Source: Gloeophyllum trabeum ATCC 11539
Lineage: Eukaryota; Basidiomycota; Agaricomycetes; Gloeophyllales; Gloeophyllaceae
DNA length: 64,000 nt
Assembly: GCF_000344685.1 (NCBI RefSeq)
Contig: NW_006920413.1
Location: 726,662 to 790,661 of the forward strand
Direction: 5' to 3'
Shown: positions 34,843 through 45,767 of the stretch, piece by piece
Layout: each line of letters opens with the position of its first letter
Position numbering within the stretch: the stretch's first letter is position 1
The notes under the pieces: model-generated
What the model saw: the letters and a program-made list of their open reading frames with translations, nothing else
The model's database searches: none
What the model was told of the DNA's origin: nothing
Translations under genes and position numbers: made by a program

Positions 34843-35835
34843 TCAAGACCCAGGCCCGTACACGGTACGTCCCATCACCCATCATTTGTATGGACAATGA
34901 TGAGGCGTTGCTCATGTGGGGGACAAGACCAATCACAAGGAGTGTAGCCTTGGTTGCGTTGCAGCACCCCAAGGCTCGATTATGCGGCAGCTGCAGCACT
35001 TTGGTATCCTAAAATGGCCCTTTGTGCTGTGTGTGCTCCCCCCGCGTCCCACAATTGCAACGTCTGTAATCCCAGTCCTGGCTTGCGATGTCTGCCGCAA
35101 AGCCCTTATCCCCGCCTCCCATGGTAACGGGCGAGAAAACAGCGTTTATCTGATTAGTCCTGCTTTCCTTCATCAGTTATGACAATTTTAGGATGCAATG
35201 AACTTCCCTGTTACAGGTTTACACGAATAATTCGTATAGGATGGATTCTGCGTCGAAATATTCAAACTCCCTTTGGCCTACTCTCGGGCGTCGCTCTTTA
35301 CCTCGTGTATCAGACATTGTGCCTTATATTTTTCATGCTGTTTGTTTGTATGCAACGCAGGTGCGTAGAGTAAGACATTTTGATCCAGAGACTGCCGTTA
35401 GCTTTGGTTGGAGCCATCACGGACGACTCTACATTATAGCCCTAACCCTATTTGGCAAATCAGCGAGTGCCTCACTTCCTAGGCTTGATCCTGCGCCTCT
35501 TAAAAAAGACTTAGTAGACGAGCAACTCACTGTGTTTGTTGCAAATTAGCTCAACGCATAGATAGCTAGGATAACTGAGGTACCTTAGCTATCCCTCGAG
35601 CTTTCCGAACGTTAGATGACCAGCAGGTGCTGGTGGAAATAGCCGTACCTGCGCGCGTCTAGTTGCGTGTAAGATAGCCGATGCGACTGACATATCCCAA
35701 CTTATCTTCCATGTCGCTAAGTTAAGTACCTACGTCCTTCATCTTTCACCTGTCAGCTTAGTTATCTCTAGCGATACTGACTAGGACAGCGACGCTATCT
35801 TGTTTCAAGCCACAGCATATTCGGCTTTAACCAAG
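34843..35835. other. Intergenic stretch with weak ORFs
   Basis: Nearly 1 kb without a recognised gene. An ORF at 35241-35549 starts MDSASKYSNSLWPTLGRRSL and could be a small gene; a possible GTGCGT..TTAG intron (35360-35408) would change its end. No family was recognised. The stretch from 35564 onward belongs to the 450-bp repeat described at the assembly gap. Confidence 0.4.
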
Positions 35836-36013
35836 ATGCAGCAATCCGCGCTATCACTCCCCTTTCGTGCTCACGAATTATGCTCAAGTCCAACGTCTTC
35901 CGTTCACCTCGCATCGTACCTCCTCGACACAAACCGACGCGCCCTCCAAAGCCTGACCCTGGTGTAGGCGACTTGTGGTTGCAAACGGCTGACTTATCAC
36001 CAGCAAACGCGTT
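35564..36013. repeat. 450-bp direct repeat, left copy, ending at the N gap
   Basis: This stretch (starting AGCTAGGATAACTGAGGTAC) is identical, as far as I can read it, to 36702-37151. The offset is 1,138 bases. The left copy ends exactly where the N run begins and the right copy starts exactly where it ends. Confidence 0.9.
35836..36013 (+). pseudogene. Left copy of the small unknown gene, truncated by the gap
   Basis: The first exon of the gene seen intact at 36974 is repeated here (35836-35961, MQQSALSLPFRAHELC...). The sequence then reaches the N run before the second exon. It is probably the same gene seen at a contig end, not a second gene. Confidence 0.5.
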
Positions 36014-36701
36014 NNNNNNNNNNNNNNNNNNNNNNNNNNNNNNNNNNNNNNNNNNNNNNNNNNNNNNNNNNNNNNNNNNNNNNNNNNNNNNNNNNNNNNN
36101 NNNNNNNNNNNNNNNNNNNNNNNNNNNNNNNNNNNNNNNNNNNNNNNNNNNNNNNNNNNNNNNNNNNNNNNNNNNNNNNNNNNNNNNNNNNNNNNNNNNN
36201 NNNNNNNNNNNNNNNNNNNNNNNNNNNNNNNNNNNNNNNNNNNNNNNNNNNNNNNNNNNNNNNNNNNNNNNNNNNNNNNNNNNNNNNNNNNNNNNNNNNN
36301 NNNNNNNNNNNNNNNNNNNNNNNNNNNNNNNNNNNNNNNNNNNNNNNNNNNNNNNNNNNNNNNNNNNNNNNNNNNNNNNNNNNNNNNNNNNNNNNNNNNN
36401 NNNNNNNNNNNNNNNNNNNNNNNNNNNNNNNNNNNNNNNNNNNNNNNNNNNNNNNNNNNNNNNNNNNNNNNNNNNNNNNNNNNNNNNNNNNNNNNNNNNN
36501 NNNNNNNNNNNNNNNNNNNNNNNNNNNNNNNNNNNNNNNNNNNNNNNNNNNNNNNNNNNNNNNNNNNNNNNNNNNNNNNNNNNNNNNNNNNNNNNNNNNN
36601 NNNNNNNNNNNNNNNNNNNNNNNNNNNNNNNNNNNNNNNNNNNNNNNNNNNNNNNNNNNNNNNNNNNNNNNNNNNNNNNNNNNNNNNNNNNNNNNNNNNN
36701 N
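36014..36701. other. Assembly gap (run of N)
   Basis: 688 undetermined bases. No sequence can be read. An open frame spanning the gap is meaningless because it consists of N codons. Confidence 0.99.
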
Positions 36702-37151
36702 AGCTAGGATAACTGAGGTACCTTAGCTATCCCTCGAGCTTTCCGAACGTTAGATGACCAGCAGGTGCTGGTGGAAATAGCCGTACCTGCGCGCGTCTAG
36801 TTGCGTGTAAGATAGCCGATGCGACTGACATATCCCAACTTATCTTCCATGTCGCTAAGTTAAGTACCTACGTCCTTCATCTTTCACCTGTCAGCTTAGT
36901 TATCTCTAGCGATACTGACTAGGACAGCGACGCTATCTTGTTTCAAGCCACAGCATATTCGGCTTTAACCAAGATGCAGCAATCCGCGCTATCACTCCCC
37001 TTTCGTGCTCACGAATTATGCTCAAGTCCAACGTCTTCCGTTCACCTCGCATCGTACCTCCTCGACACAAACCGACGCGCCCTCCAAAGCCTGACCCTGG
37101 TGTAGGCGACTTGTGGTTGCAAACGGCTGACTTATCACCAGCAAACGCGTT
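36702..37151. repeat. 450-bp direct repeat, right copy, starting at the N gap
   Basis: Identical to 35564-36013 by eye. Beyond 37151 the sequence continues into the remaining exons of the small unknown gene, while the left copy ends in N. Confidence 0.9.
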
Positions 37152-37600
37152 GCTCTTTCAGCACGGAGACTTCGCTAGCGAACTCGTTTTTTGCGAGATG
37201 TTTATGCTGCGTATACCAGTGAGTACCACACTTGTTCTGCTGCTATAGCACCGCTAAGTCTACTTAGGATCCGGACCCGAGCAAATTCTTCGCTGAGCTC
37301 GATACCTACTGCCTCTATGCAGCCATCTCCGTGCCCGTCGACTCTGGCGTTCCGTCAAGACACCGTGCGAGCCCCGTAGCCATTGTGGAGAAATGGGTAG
37401 GCTGCAGGGAAGTTCAAGACAGCCCCGGCTGGACACACTGGGTGCCCGGTAAAGCGCAGCGGTTTATAGAATCGCGCTCGGACGCGTGCGAGATATTTGC
37501 TATGCTAGCCGATACCGACAACAATGTGCAAGTGGTATATTCCTGTTCCCGCTGCCTGCGGATGGCTAGAGTCAGGGTGGGGCGCGTCTGCCTCTCCTAA
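36974..37600 (+). CDS. Unrecognised small fungal protein
   Basis: Exons 36974-37099, 37162-37218 and 37268-37600 stay in frame (126, 57 and 333 nt) and give 171 residues. The introns are 62 and 49 nt with GT..AG ends. The product is not recognised. Readable features are HELCSSPTSSVHLASYLLDT, SKFFAELDTYCLYAAISVPV, VAIVEKWVGCREVQDSPGW and RFIESRSDACEIFAML. No signal peptide or membrane segment was seen. The last 22 residues (VVYSCSRCLRMARVRVGRVC) look less natural, so there may be another intron near 37530 and a different end. Its 5' part lies in the repeated region at the gap. Confidence 0.6.
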
Positions 37601-39611
37601 CGTGGATGCCATTGCGCGCGAGGGGTACGACGGAGGTGAGCTCGTCATTACGGTTGCACTGTCGCAGTATTTGAGCAGCCTGCAGCGGTAAAAAAAATTC
37701 TGGTGAGTGATCATGTACCTGTAGTTCAAGATCTGGATTGACAGGTGTTCTCAGCCTTTGATTTTTGCGACGACAGCAGCCCTCATCGTAAATCTCGGCT
37801 GTGTGGCGTCGATATTGGGTGTAGTACCAGTACCAGTACTACTAGTATTGCTAGGCGGTGAGTGGTTTCACCAGTCCCACTTTGTGCTCAGCCAATCTTA
37901 CTTACTTGCCTTCTCTCTGATACAGCTTTTGTCTATTCCCTGTGGTAGTACGAGCTGGTAGAGCAAGATCGAGGATGATCATGTCGGTGGCGTTGTTACT
38001 GTATTTAGATATTGGATGCACATATACGGATGTTATGTAATCAATCTGATCGTCCGAATCTCGTCGCCCCGTGAACCGTAGGCTATTCTATGCAAGAGGG
38101 GTGCAAGATCCAAATCGGGAACACGGACCTACCTTTGCACTGGGTCATTATTGATGTTCGGGGTCCTAGTACGCACTCTTTGCTCAGTTTCCCGTTAATC
38201 CTTGCACAGTCGCCGAATCAAGTCCCATATTGCTCTAATAAACGCTTGCACGCATGTAGTACGATATAAGCAATTTTATCATTTAGTCTATGTCACGATT
38301 TAATGCCTTCTGAATATCTGCTAGCACGCGCCGTCTGGGACGAATGTCAGACCTCGTGCTTGCCAGAAAGTCACATGACACTGCGGGCAAAGATGGGTCT
38401 CTAATTTTATCGTCGCTGTCCAAATGAGGTCCGATTGTGCTTCTGCCGCTGTCCGGCTCGTCCGTACACGGAAGGGGGACTCCCCCCTACCCCCTTTCCG
38501 GGGGTCCTGGAAAGTTGGAGGTCGGTGTCCAAAATTCTGGTTTTGCACCCCTCTTGATTCTATGCACCACAAGACAGTCAACGTGGCTTACGGTCCCAAG
38601 CCCGTGATACCCAATCTATCCCCCACCAAGATGTTTAAGGCGAGAACGTCTCGCCTATGAATCTTCAGGTACAGCTTGGCCAGTAATATCAGGTGTGGAT
38701 ACTTTGAGACATGGGAACATTCTTGCAGCTATCTACTGGCTAGACAACAAAGGTATCTCAGTCTGTAGATAGTTCGTGACAACTTGGTCATCCAGGCGCC
38801 TATCCACAGGTGGGATAAAGTGCAGCAAACGCAGTGACTGTCTTTAATGGAGGCTTGTACCCGTTTAGTATCAGCGTCGCAGAAGTCCCCCCCAGGCTCT
38901 CGCGCGTGCTCAAAAAGGCAGGATTCTCCGCCCAAAACGGCAGGTGCACATGGTTGGCATCTGCCGGACCTCGGCACGTATATAGTCTCGACCTCTTCAA
39001 CGCTTCCTCTACCCTACACCGAGGGTTATACTGCCTATAACGTATGCGCTGAATGCGCAAAAGCGCATAGAACCTCATCTACACAATATTAACTCCTTTA
39101 AAGTGGGGGGGGGGGGGGGTCGAGGCACTAAATGTGGCCCAGTAGAAGCCCTACTGGGATCAAAAATCACGCTGAGAGAACTGTAGCTTTTCAGACTGTC
39201 TCCTACTTTCAATGGGGAGTCCCAAAAGTCCCAAAGCTCAGTAGCTCCTCCTGGTACATTATCTACAGGATAAATCACAACTACTAGGTTATAGTACTGC
39301 GAGCACAACGGGGAGTCAACAGCACGAAGTTCCTTGCCGTGTATTCGGCAAGGTCCTCGCACGTGGTTTACCACTGCTGCGGCGCCCCAGCTACTCGTTT
39401 GGGTAGGGTTCACTTCCAAAAGCGGGCTAAGGGGGGACTTCCCTATGCTGTATCGGAAATATGCACTAGCCTATCACTTCCAGCATAATGCATGTAACAC
39501 AGGCCAGCCTTCTGACATTGCCAAGCTAAGGTTAGACGCCCACAATCTCTATTATAACGATGAAGATGATGAGCGGAATCTCAGTCGCTATTCTCTCTGC
39601 ACTCTGTGCTC
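37601..39611. other. Gene-poor stretch with GC hairpin and poly-G run
   Basis: About 2 kb without a convincing gene. A GC-rich imperfect hairpin lies at about 38468-38510 (GGACTCCCCCC...CCGGGGGTCC). A run of 15 G occurs at 39105-39119. Minus-strand ORFs at 38321-38581 and 39075-39419 show no family features. The stretch may hold remnants of a repeated element. Confidence 0.4.
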
Positions 39612-41665
39612 ATGGCTGAACCGGTATTAGCGGCGGCGGGGGAACGAGCGGTGCCCGATGGCGGCGTCCCGCGTCGTGGCTTGGATACTCCTTCAAAATT
39701 CGCCGGGCCTTCGACATCTTCCGGAAGCGGGACTCTGGTGCACGATCCTGCCGTGTCCGCTCAACCCCCAGAGGGAGCAGAGGTTCGCAGGAGCAGGTCA
39801 GAAGTGCCCTCGAGCCCTCGTCAGCCAGGGCCACAAGGGGAAACTTTACCCATCCGTTTCCTCACCCTACAGTCCTACGCTGGGCTCCCTATCGTAAGTG
39901 TGATATTTCACAGCGCCAAACTATTATTTTAACACTCGAATTGCAATTTACATCAGGAAGCTCTTCCCGTACCTCCCATGCTGTACCCGCCTTACGTGGG
40001 CCCAGCCACACCCCAGAATCCAATGCAGTCCTATGACTCTGTACAGGCCAATATCCAAACTCCGTACTATGTAACGACACTCGACATTATTCCTTCCACC
40101 TAACTCTAATGCAAGAAGTTCGTACAGGAAAATGGAATAAGCCAACCGGCCTTATTCGACCAGCAGAGAGAAATGCTGAGGTATTTGAAGCGGTTGAATG
40201 AATGGTTAGAACGGGATGTATTAGTGCGTGGGATAGACAGGCAGGATGTTATCGATCAGCTTGACAATCTTCGTAAAGAGCTGGATCGCATACGAAATTC
40301 GCCACCTCCCCGTATAGACTCTTCATATAGGCAGGATCTCTCAGCGTCACAGGAGAACGTTGGAAATCTTGAGGCTCTTGTAAGTACTCACTATTTGTAC
40401 TAGCCTCGGATTTCTATGTAATTCTGACGGACCCCGAAGCGTGATCAAGTTTCGTCTCTGACCTACGGAGAAGGATCAGGGCGGGCTAGGGCCGAAGTGG
40501 ACGATTATGAAGACTCCAGAGGGCCAGTCGAGCAGGGGTCGCGCTCGGGGCGTCTAAACGAGGGCGAGCGTGTTCAAACTATATACCGGCCAAGCGGCAA
40601 CAGGCCGTTACCTGCGACACAGGTTTCTGTGCCACCGACTTCAGGCTTCCCTCTGGAGAGCGGAGCAGGTTATTACCCTGGTAGGAACGTCTACGCGCCC
40701 TCCGATCCACGTCTTGCCTTCCAGCCTTATGACGAGGATTATCAGCGAGAATTGTCAAATCTTCTGCACCAGAACGTTCCTGTTCTCGGGACGCCGTATC
40801 CGACGGTTCCCCCGTCCGTGCCCCCTCCACTCGCTTCCGGGCCTGTGCCTTACCAGTCAGGGGAGGTGCCTCAATCGTACCCATACCCTAATATCGCCGC
40901 AGCTGCTGGGATTGGTGGCCCAGGAGTCCACCGTTTCAAGCCGGAGTCCGATTGGAGACCATCATGGAATTTCTTCCAGTTGATCGCCTTTAGAGGAGCC
41001 ACGTCGACAACGATCATGATCAAACCCGACTGGGATGATGAGCAGCTATTACGCGAGCTTTATAGGACGTACAATAAATTGCGGTCTTGGAGGCGATTAT
41101 TCTCCCTGAAAACGTTTAGGTGCAGTTTCTCGCTTTGAATTCGCGGTTACCTGCGTTTGCTGATGGTGGCGTGAAGCTCTATGGTTCACGTTTGGGTGTG
41201 TGCATATTCTGGCTTCCGCTCTTGCTGTATCATCTCTTACAGGACGATGGCAGGCGGATGTAAACTACATATACCCACAGTTCTCAAGATCTTCCCCGGA
41301 AAATGCGTCTTCTTCATTTAAGTCCATGCGAATTCGTTACTATTTCCGACATCCCAAGGCACAGAGCGGCAAGACAGAGTTCATGCAGTATTTGACCAGG
41401 GACCGGCGGTTTGGAGTTATGTACCTAGAAAGGTGGGATCCATATAGGATCACCTTTTTGATTTCAGGTCCTGTTATGGCGACCCTGGTGTTCTCAATTC
41501 TGTGGGCGTACTTCATGAATAACATCTCCGACGCCTTCACGATCGGCAGTAAGTCAATGTCCTTGTTTGCATCACTCCCATTGACATTAGTATTCAGGTT
41601 ATATGGTCACGGCTTACTCGACATTCCTAGTGCTCATCGGAATCTTGAACTGGGTTGAGTTCTGA
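39612..41665 (+). CDS. Basidiomycete protein of unknown function with two C-terminal TM segments
   Basis: A chain of short exons reads from MAEPVLAAAGERAVPDGGVP to a final exon GYMVTAYSTFLVLIGILNWV-EF, with the stop at 41663-41665. The N-terminal half is disordered and proline-rich. A helical segment follows: ALFDQQREMLRYLKRLNEWL and DRQDVIDQLDNLRKELDRIR. The folded part has WNFFQLIAFRGATSTTIMIK, LLRELYRTYNKLRSWRRLFS, MRIRYYFRHPKAQSGKTEFM and RFGVMYLERWDPYRITFLIS. It ends with two membrane segments, FLISGPVMATLVFSILWAYF and the last exon. I remember similar multi-copy proteins from other Agaricomycetes but know no function for them. The exon between 41110 and 41225 is less certain. Confidence 0.72.
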
Positions 41666-43336
41666 AGGACTTAGAGTGACGGTGTCCACGTGCACCGCTG
41701 TTCCTGGAGCTTGACGAAAATTGAAGGTTGTATGTCGGTTGCTATCCCAGAGGTTTCGAGCGATCAATTGCTGTCTGGCCCGACCATGGAGAATCGTCCA
41801 TGTGATCTGACGATAGCCCCCATGTAGAATACGTGATTTGGTTACGACATGCGAATGGATTGTGGTTGACATCACTGCGGCTCGCGTCTGGACGGCACCC
41901 ATTCATTACAGATAGGGAGACGGTCGTACGCACGAGCTCCAGTCCATTACCTCCAGCGCACCATCCCTCTAGCTCCGCCATGACCAGCAATCTGGGCGGA
42001 AAGCAAGTGATTATAACTTTCGCGAGCCAAATTCCGCGATATTACGCTCGGGGGTGCACGAGGGTTAGAAACAGACACGACGCTGCCAGTTGGACCTCCA
42101 GGACGATCCTCGTGTCGATAATCACATTGGCTATTAAACGGCGCTGTGGACTCCAAAATTTCAGGCCGATCACAGTTGGCGATACCTGTGGTGCACCTCG
42201 CAGCATGGAACGCAGTAAGCGACGGCGTTTGATACGCTGATCTCGAAGGTATTCATGGGTCGCGACGGCCTCATAGCCCTGACGCTAGGAGTCGACGAGG
42301 GACACAGACGCGTGAGGGGGGCAGAATATAACCGTGATGCCGTGCTGCATATTTCCCGTCCAAACCGTCGAGAGCCCAGCCGACATGTGAGACTCCATCG
42401 AGGTGTTTCCGCCATTGTTGGCTTGGTCGGGCATACGAGCCTCATCGCCAAATATACTCCGAGTCCCAGAACACCAGAGGATACACAGCAATCAAATCCG
42501 CTGGTCCAGAACCATGCCCTTAGCTATGAATCATCCTCCAGTCGTGGCGGAAGCATAAGTCAGTCTTCGGCCGCATGATTAGGCCACATTGGCGAGGGCG
42601 ACGCGGGTGGATCTCGTTGAACCATATCGAAGGATACCCGGTGTCAAAATTGCGGATGCAAGTCTAACACATCATCAGGGCTATCGAACACGTAAATGCG
42701 AACAGAGCTCTCAACGGAAAGAGCCGTTGTATCACCGCTGCCCAGGGATGTGTAGCTATGCCGGTGAGCCTCTATTGTCCAGTCTTCATTGTGTTGCGAT
42801 CGTTTTCCAAGAACAATACGGATATCGGAGAACGGCGCCTCGCTTCTTCGGTGAAGTCGGTAATGAGCCCAAAGCCGCCGTCCGAGATCGCAAACCCCAT
42901 GAAATGCAGATACCAGATCACAGTGTGCCGCCGTATTCGCCGCATCCTCGTCGGACTGTAAGGTGCAGCGAACGCAAGTACATTTTCTTCGGGGCAGTGC
43001 ATCGCCCGAGGTCGGCCGGCGGATAAGCCGAAGCCAGTGGAGAAGGCGTGGGAACATACTTGTACCTGTACTTCGTCTCGTCATCCTGCAGTGCATACCA
43101 CTACCGCGTCTCAGCTCGACGATTTCGGCTTCGATAGTGCCCGAAAAGCTTGGAAAGAAACACACAGCAGCATCTCGAACTGCAGTTGCATAGCTCTAGC
43201 GAGAGACAGCCTGAGTCGCCCGAAAACGGTCTTGGTTCAGCCACAATCGGCGGGGAGCGTACGTTCCAAGGGATTGCATCGTTCTTGAAGGACAGCTCGA
43301 CTTTCAAGACTCGGGAAGACGTTGCTGGACATCGCA
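41666..43336. other. Long intergenic stretch with a possible decayed minus-strand gene
   Basis: 1.67 kb before CCR4. On the minus strand, ORFs at 42644-43165 and 42772-43002 read partly like protein (for example ISDGGFGLITDFTEEARRR and SVESSVRIYVFDSPDDVLDL), but the frames do not join by clean introns. I see a possible unrecognised or degraded gene; otherwise the CCR4 promoter. Confidence 0.35.
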
Positions 43337-45767
43337 ATGTATTACCCTCAACAATCCCCGGGTATCGCGCACAAACTCCCTGGCAGCCATCATGACCAGT
43401 CGCCCTGGAGCAGATCCCATCATCCTGTCCTAGGTCCTCCAGGAGCGCAGAACAGCGTCGGTCCACCTCCTACTTCGCCAGGCTACCCGCTGTACAACGG
43501 TAATCTTTCCCATGCACTACACCACCACCACGGTCCCTTCTCGCACCCTATTCCAGGACATCCGGCGGGTCATCATCACCAGAATTCGCTCTCGCACTTT
43601 CCTTCACCGCCGAATGGACATACGCAACAGCACGGGCTGGGGTCGGGGTCTCCGGGGAGTGCAGCGAGTCAAATGATTACTCCTCATTGGCAGCAGCAGT
43701 TGTTGAAATGCGAGGTGCGTGACATGTTATCACAATTGAGATGGTCCCTTACGTTCCCGTAGATGATCCGTGCTTCTCGATCTCCTCACCACCGCGCGCG
43801 TGCGAGTGCGATGGCATCCCGAACCGTGACGAAGTCCGCCATTCCGATTACCAACCCGAATCTCAAGGCTGCTGCGGAGGTGAATGGGTCTAAGGAGGGA
43901 GAGGGCTCGGAGAAGGGGGAAGGCAAGGCAGAGGCGTCACCCCACATCGACCACCCCAATCCTGCTACAGGGCCAGTGTCCGAGACGCCCCGACCGCATG
44001 CCGTCGAGCGTCCCGAGAATACCTGGAACTCACTGGATATGGGCGGGGTGTTCATCAAGAACATACCGCCCACATCTGGTCTCTTTTCATTCACCTTCTT
44101 GACCAATCTCTACCTAAATCACAACGCGCTCCAGGTTATTCCTCCCCAAATTGCGAAACTGCGGCACCTGGAGCTGCTGGATCTCTCCGGCAACCAGCTT
44201 CATCATGTGCCCCCGGAGCTGGGGATGTTGACCCAGCTGAAGGAGCTGTACCTGTTTGACAACAGAATCGAGACCTTACCCGCCGAACTCGGTACACTAC
44301 ACCAATTGCAAACGCTGGGTATAGAGGGTAACCCCCTAGATCCGTCACTAAAGGGGATCGTGCAGAAGGACGGAACGCCTGCTCTGATCGCGTACCTGCG
44401 CGACTCCTGTCCAGCGCCGCCTCCACCAGGGGATCGCTCATGGACGAACCTGATTAGCCCCGCCGAACGGGAAAGCATGCAGAACGATCCGAATGTGGAG
44501 ACATTCACCGTGCTATGCCATAATATCCTCGCGGAGAAGTACGCAACAGAACGGATGTACGCCTACACCCCCTCGTGGGCGTTACAATGGGACTATCGGA
44601 AGGAGCTGATCCTGACCGAGCTGATGAACTCGCATGCGGATTTCCTGTGCCTGCAAGAAGTCGACATTGGGAATTACGAAGAGTTCTTCGTACCTCATCT
44701 GGCGGGGGCCGGGTATGAGGGAGTCTACTGGCCAAAGTCAAGGTACAAGACTATGACCGGTACTGAGAGGCGGCAAGTAGATGGCTGTGCCACGTTCTAC
44801 AATGCCAGCAAGTACGTAGCACCCTTATTTTACTCTATTCATATCTCTTACTTAACCCCTCGCTTTTAGGTACCAGCTCGTCGAGAAGCAATTGGTCGAG
44901 TTCAGTCACCTTGCCATGCAACGGCCCGATTTCAAGAAGACGGATGATATGTTCAATCGTGTTCTCGGCAAGGATCACGTTGCTGTCGTCGGTCTCTTCG
45001 AGAACAAGGAGACGGGCACGCGACTCATTGTCACGAACGTCCACATTATCTCCGATCCTCAGTTCCGCGATGTGAAACTCGTGCAGGTTGCGTTAATGCT
45101 CGACGAGGTCGAGAAGATTGCGAACAATTTCGCCAAGTACCCGCCACGACTCTTGTCGACAAACTCCCCGACAGATTCATCAGATGATAGATCGGGCTCG
45201 TCGAGTGATAACCCACCCGACAGGAGCACGTCGGCGGGGAAATTGGGTCCTTCATACACTGATGGCACGAAGATCCCGATGATCGTCTGCGGTGATTTCA
45301 ACTCCATCCCCGGAAGTGGTGTCTACGAGTTCTTGTCAAACGGCTCCGTCCCTTCTCACCACCCCGATTTCATGTCCCATACGTATGGCCGGTACACATC
45401 CGATGGGCTGCGGCATCGGCTGGGATTGAGGAGCGCGTATGCTGCAGTGGGAGAGCTGCCTATGACTAATTACACTGCGGGGTTCCAGGGGTGTCTTGAT
45501 TACATCTGGTACTCCTCAGCCAATCTCGCCGTCAACGCGGTGATGGGAGAAGTGGATAAGTCGTACCTTGAGAAGGTGGTCGGTTTCCCGAATGCTCACT
45601 TCCCCTCTGAGTGAGTTTTATTATCTTTCGATACGAGGACACTTGCTAACGTTGTTTTGATCAGTCACATCTGCATCATGGGTGAATTTCGGGTCAAGCC
45701 ACCGCCCAAGGACGCCCCGTCGAGACCAGCACAACCTACTTTCCCTCAATCCAACGGCGCTCACTGA
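43337..45767 (+). CDS. CCR4: CCR4-type mRNA deadenylase
   Basis: Catalytic subunit of the CCR4-NOT complex, which removes poly(A) tails in the cytoplasm. The start at 43337 reads MYYPQQSPGIAHK. The N-terminus is histidine/proline-rich (SHALHHHHGPFSHPIPGHPA). Leucine-rich repeats follow: LYLNHNALQVIPPQIAKLRH, LELLDLSGNQLHHVPPELG and KELYLFDNRIETLPAELG, as in Ccr4, where they bind Caf1. The EEP nuclease domain runs from FTVLCHNILAEKYATERMY to the end: FLCLQEVDIGNYEEFFVPHL holds the metal-binding Glu, PMIVCGDFNSIPGSGVYEFL the Asp/Asn pair, CLDYIWYSSANL and SDHICIMGEFRVKP the catalytic Asp-His. A serine-rich insert lies before the third motif. Introns are at about 43714-43762, 44814-44868 and 45612-45664. 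Confidence 0.95.

Noticed and set aside
35880..36707. 275-codon ORF across the N run
   Set aside because: Its middle consists only of undetermined bases.
35564..37151. LTR pair of a retrotransposon around the N run
   Set aside because: The repeats contain the promoter and first exon of an ordinary gene, and their edges coincide exactly with the contig ends, which fits unmerged overlapping contigs better. No tRNA primer-binding site or polypurine tract was seen.
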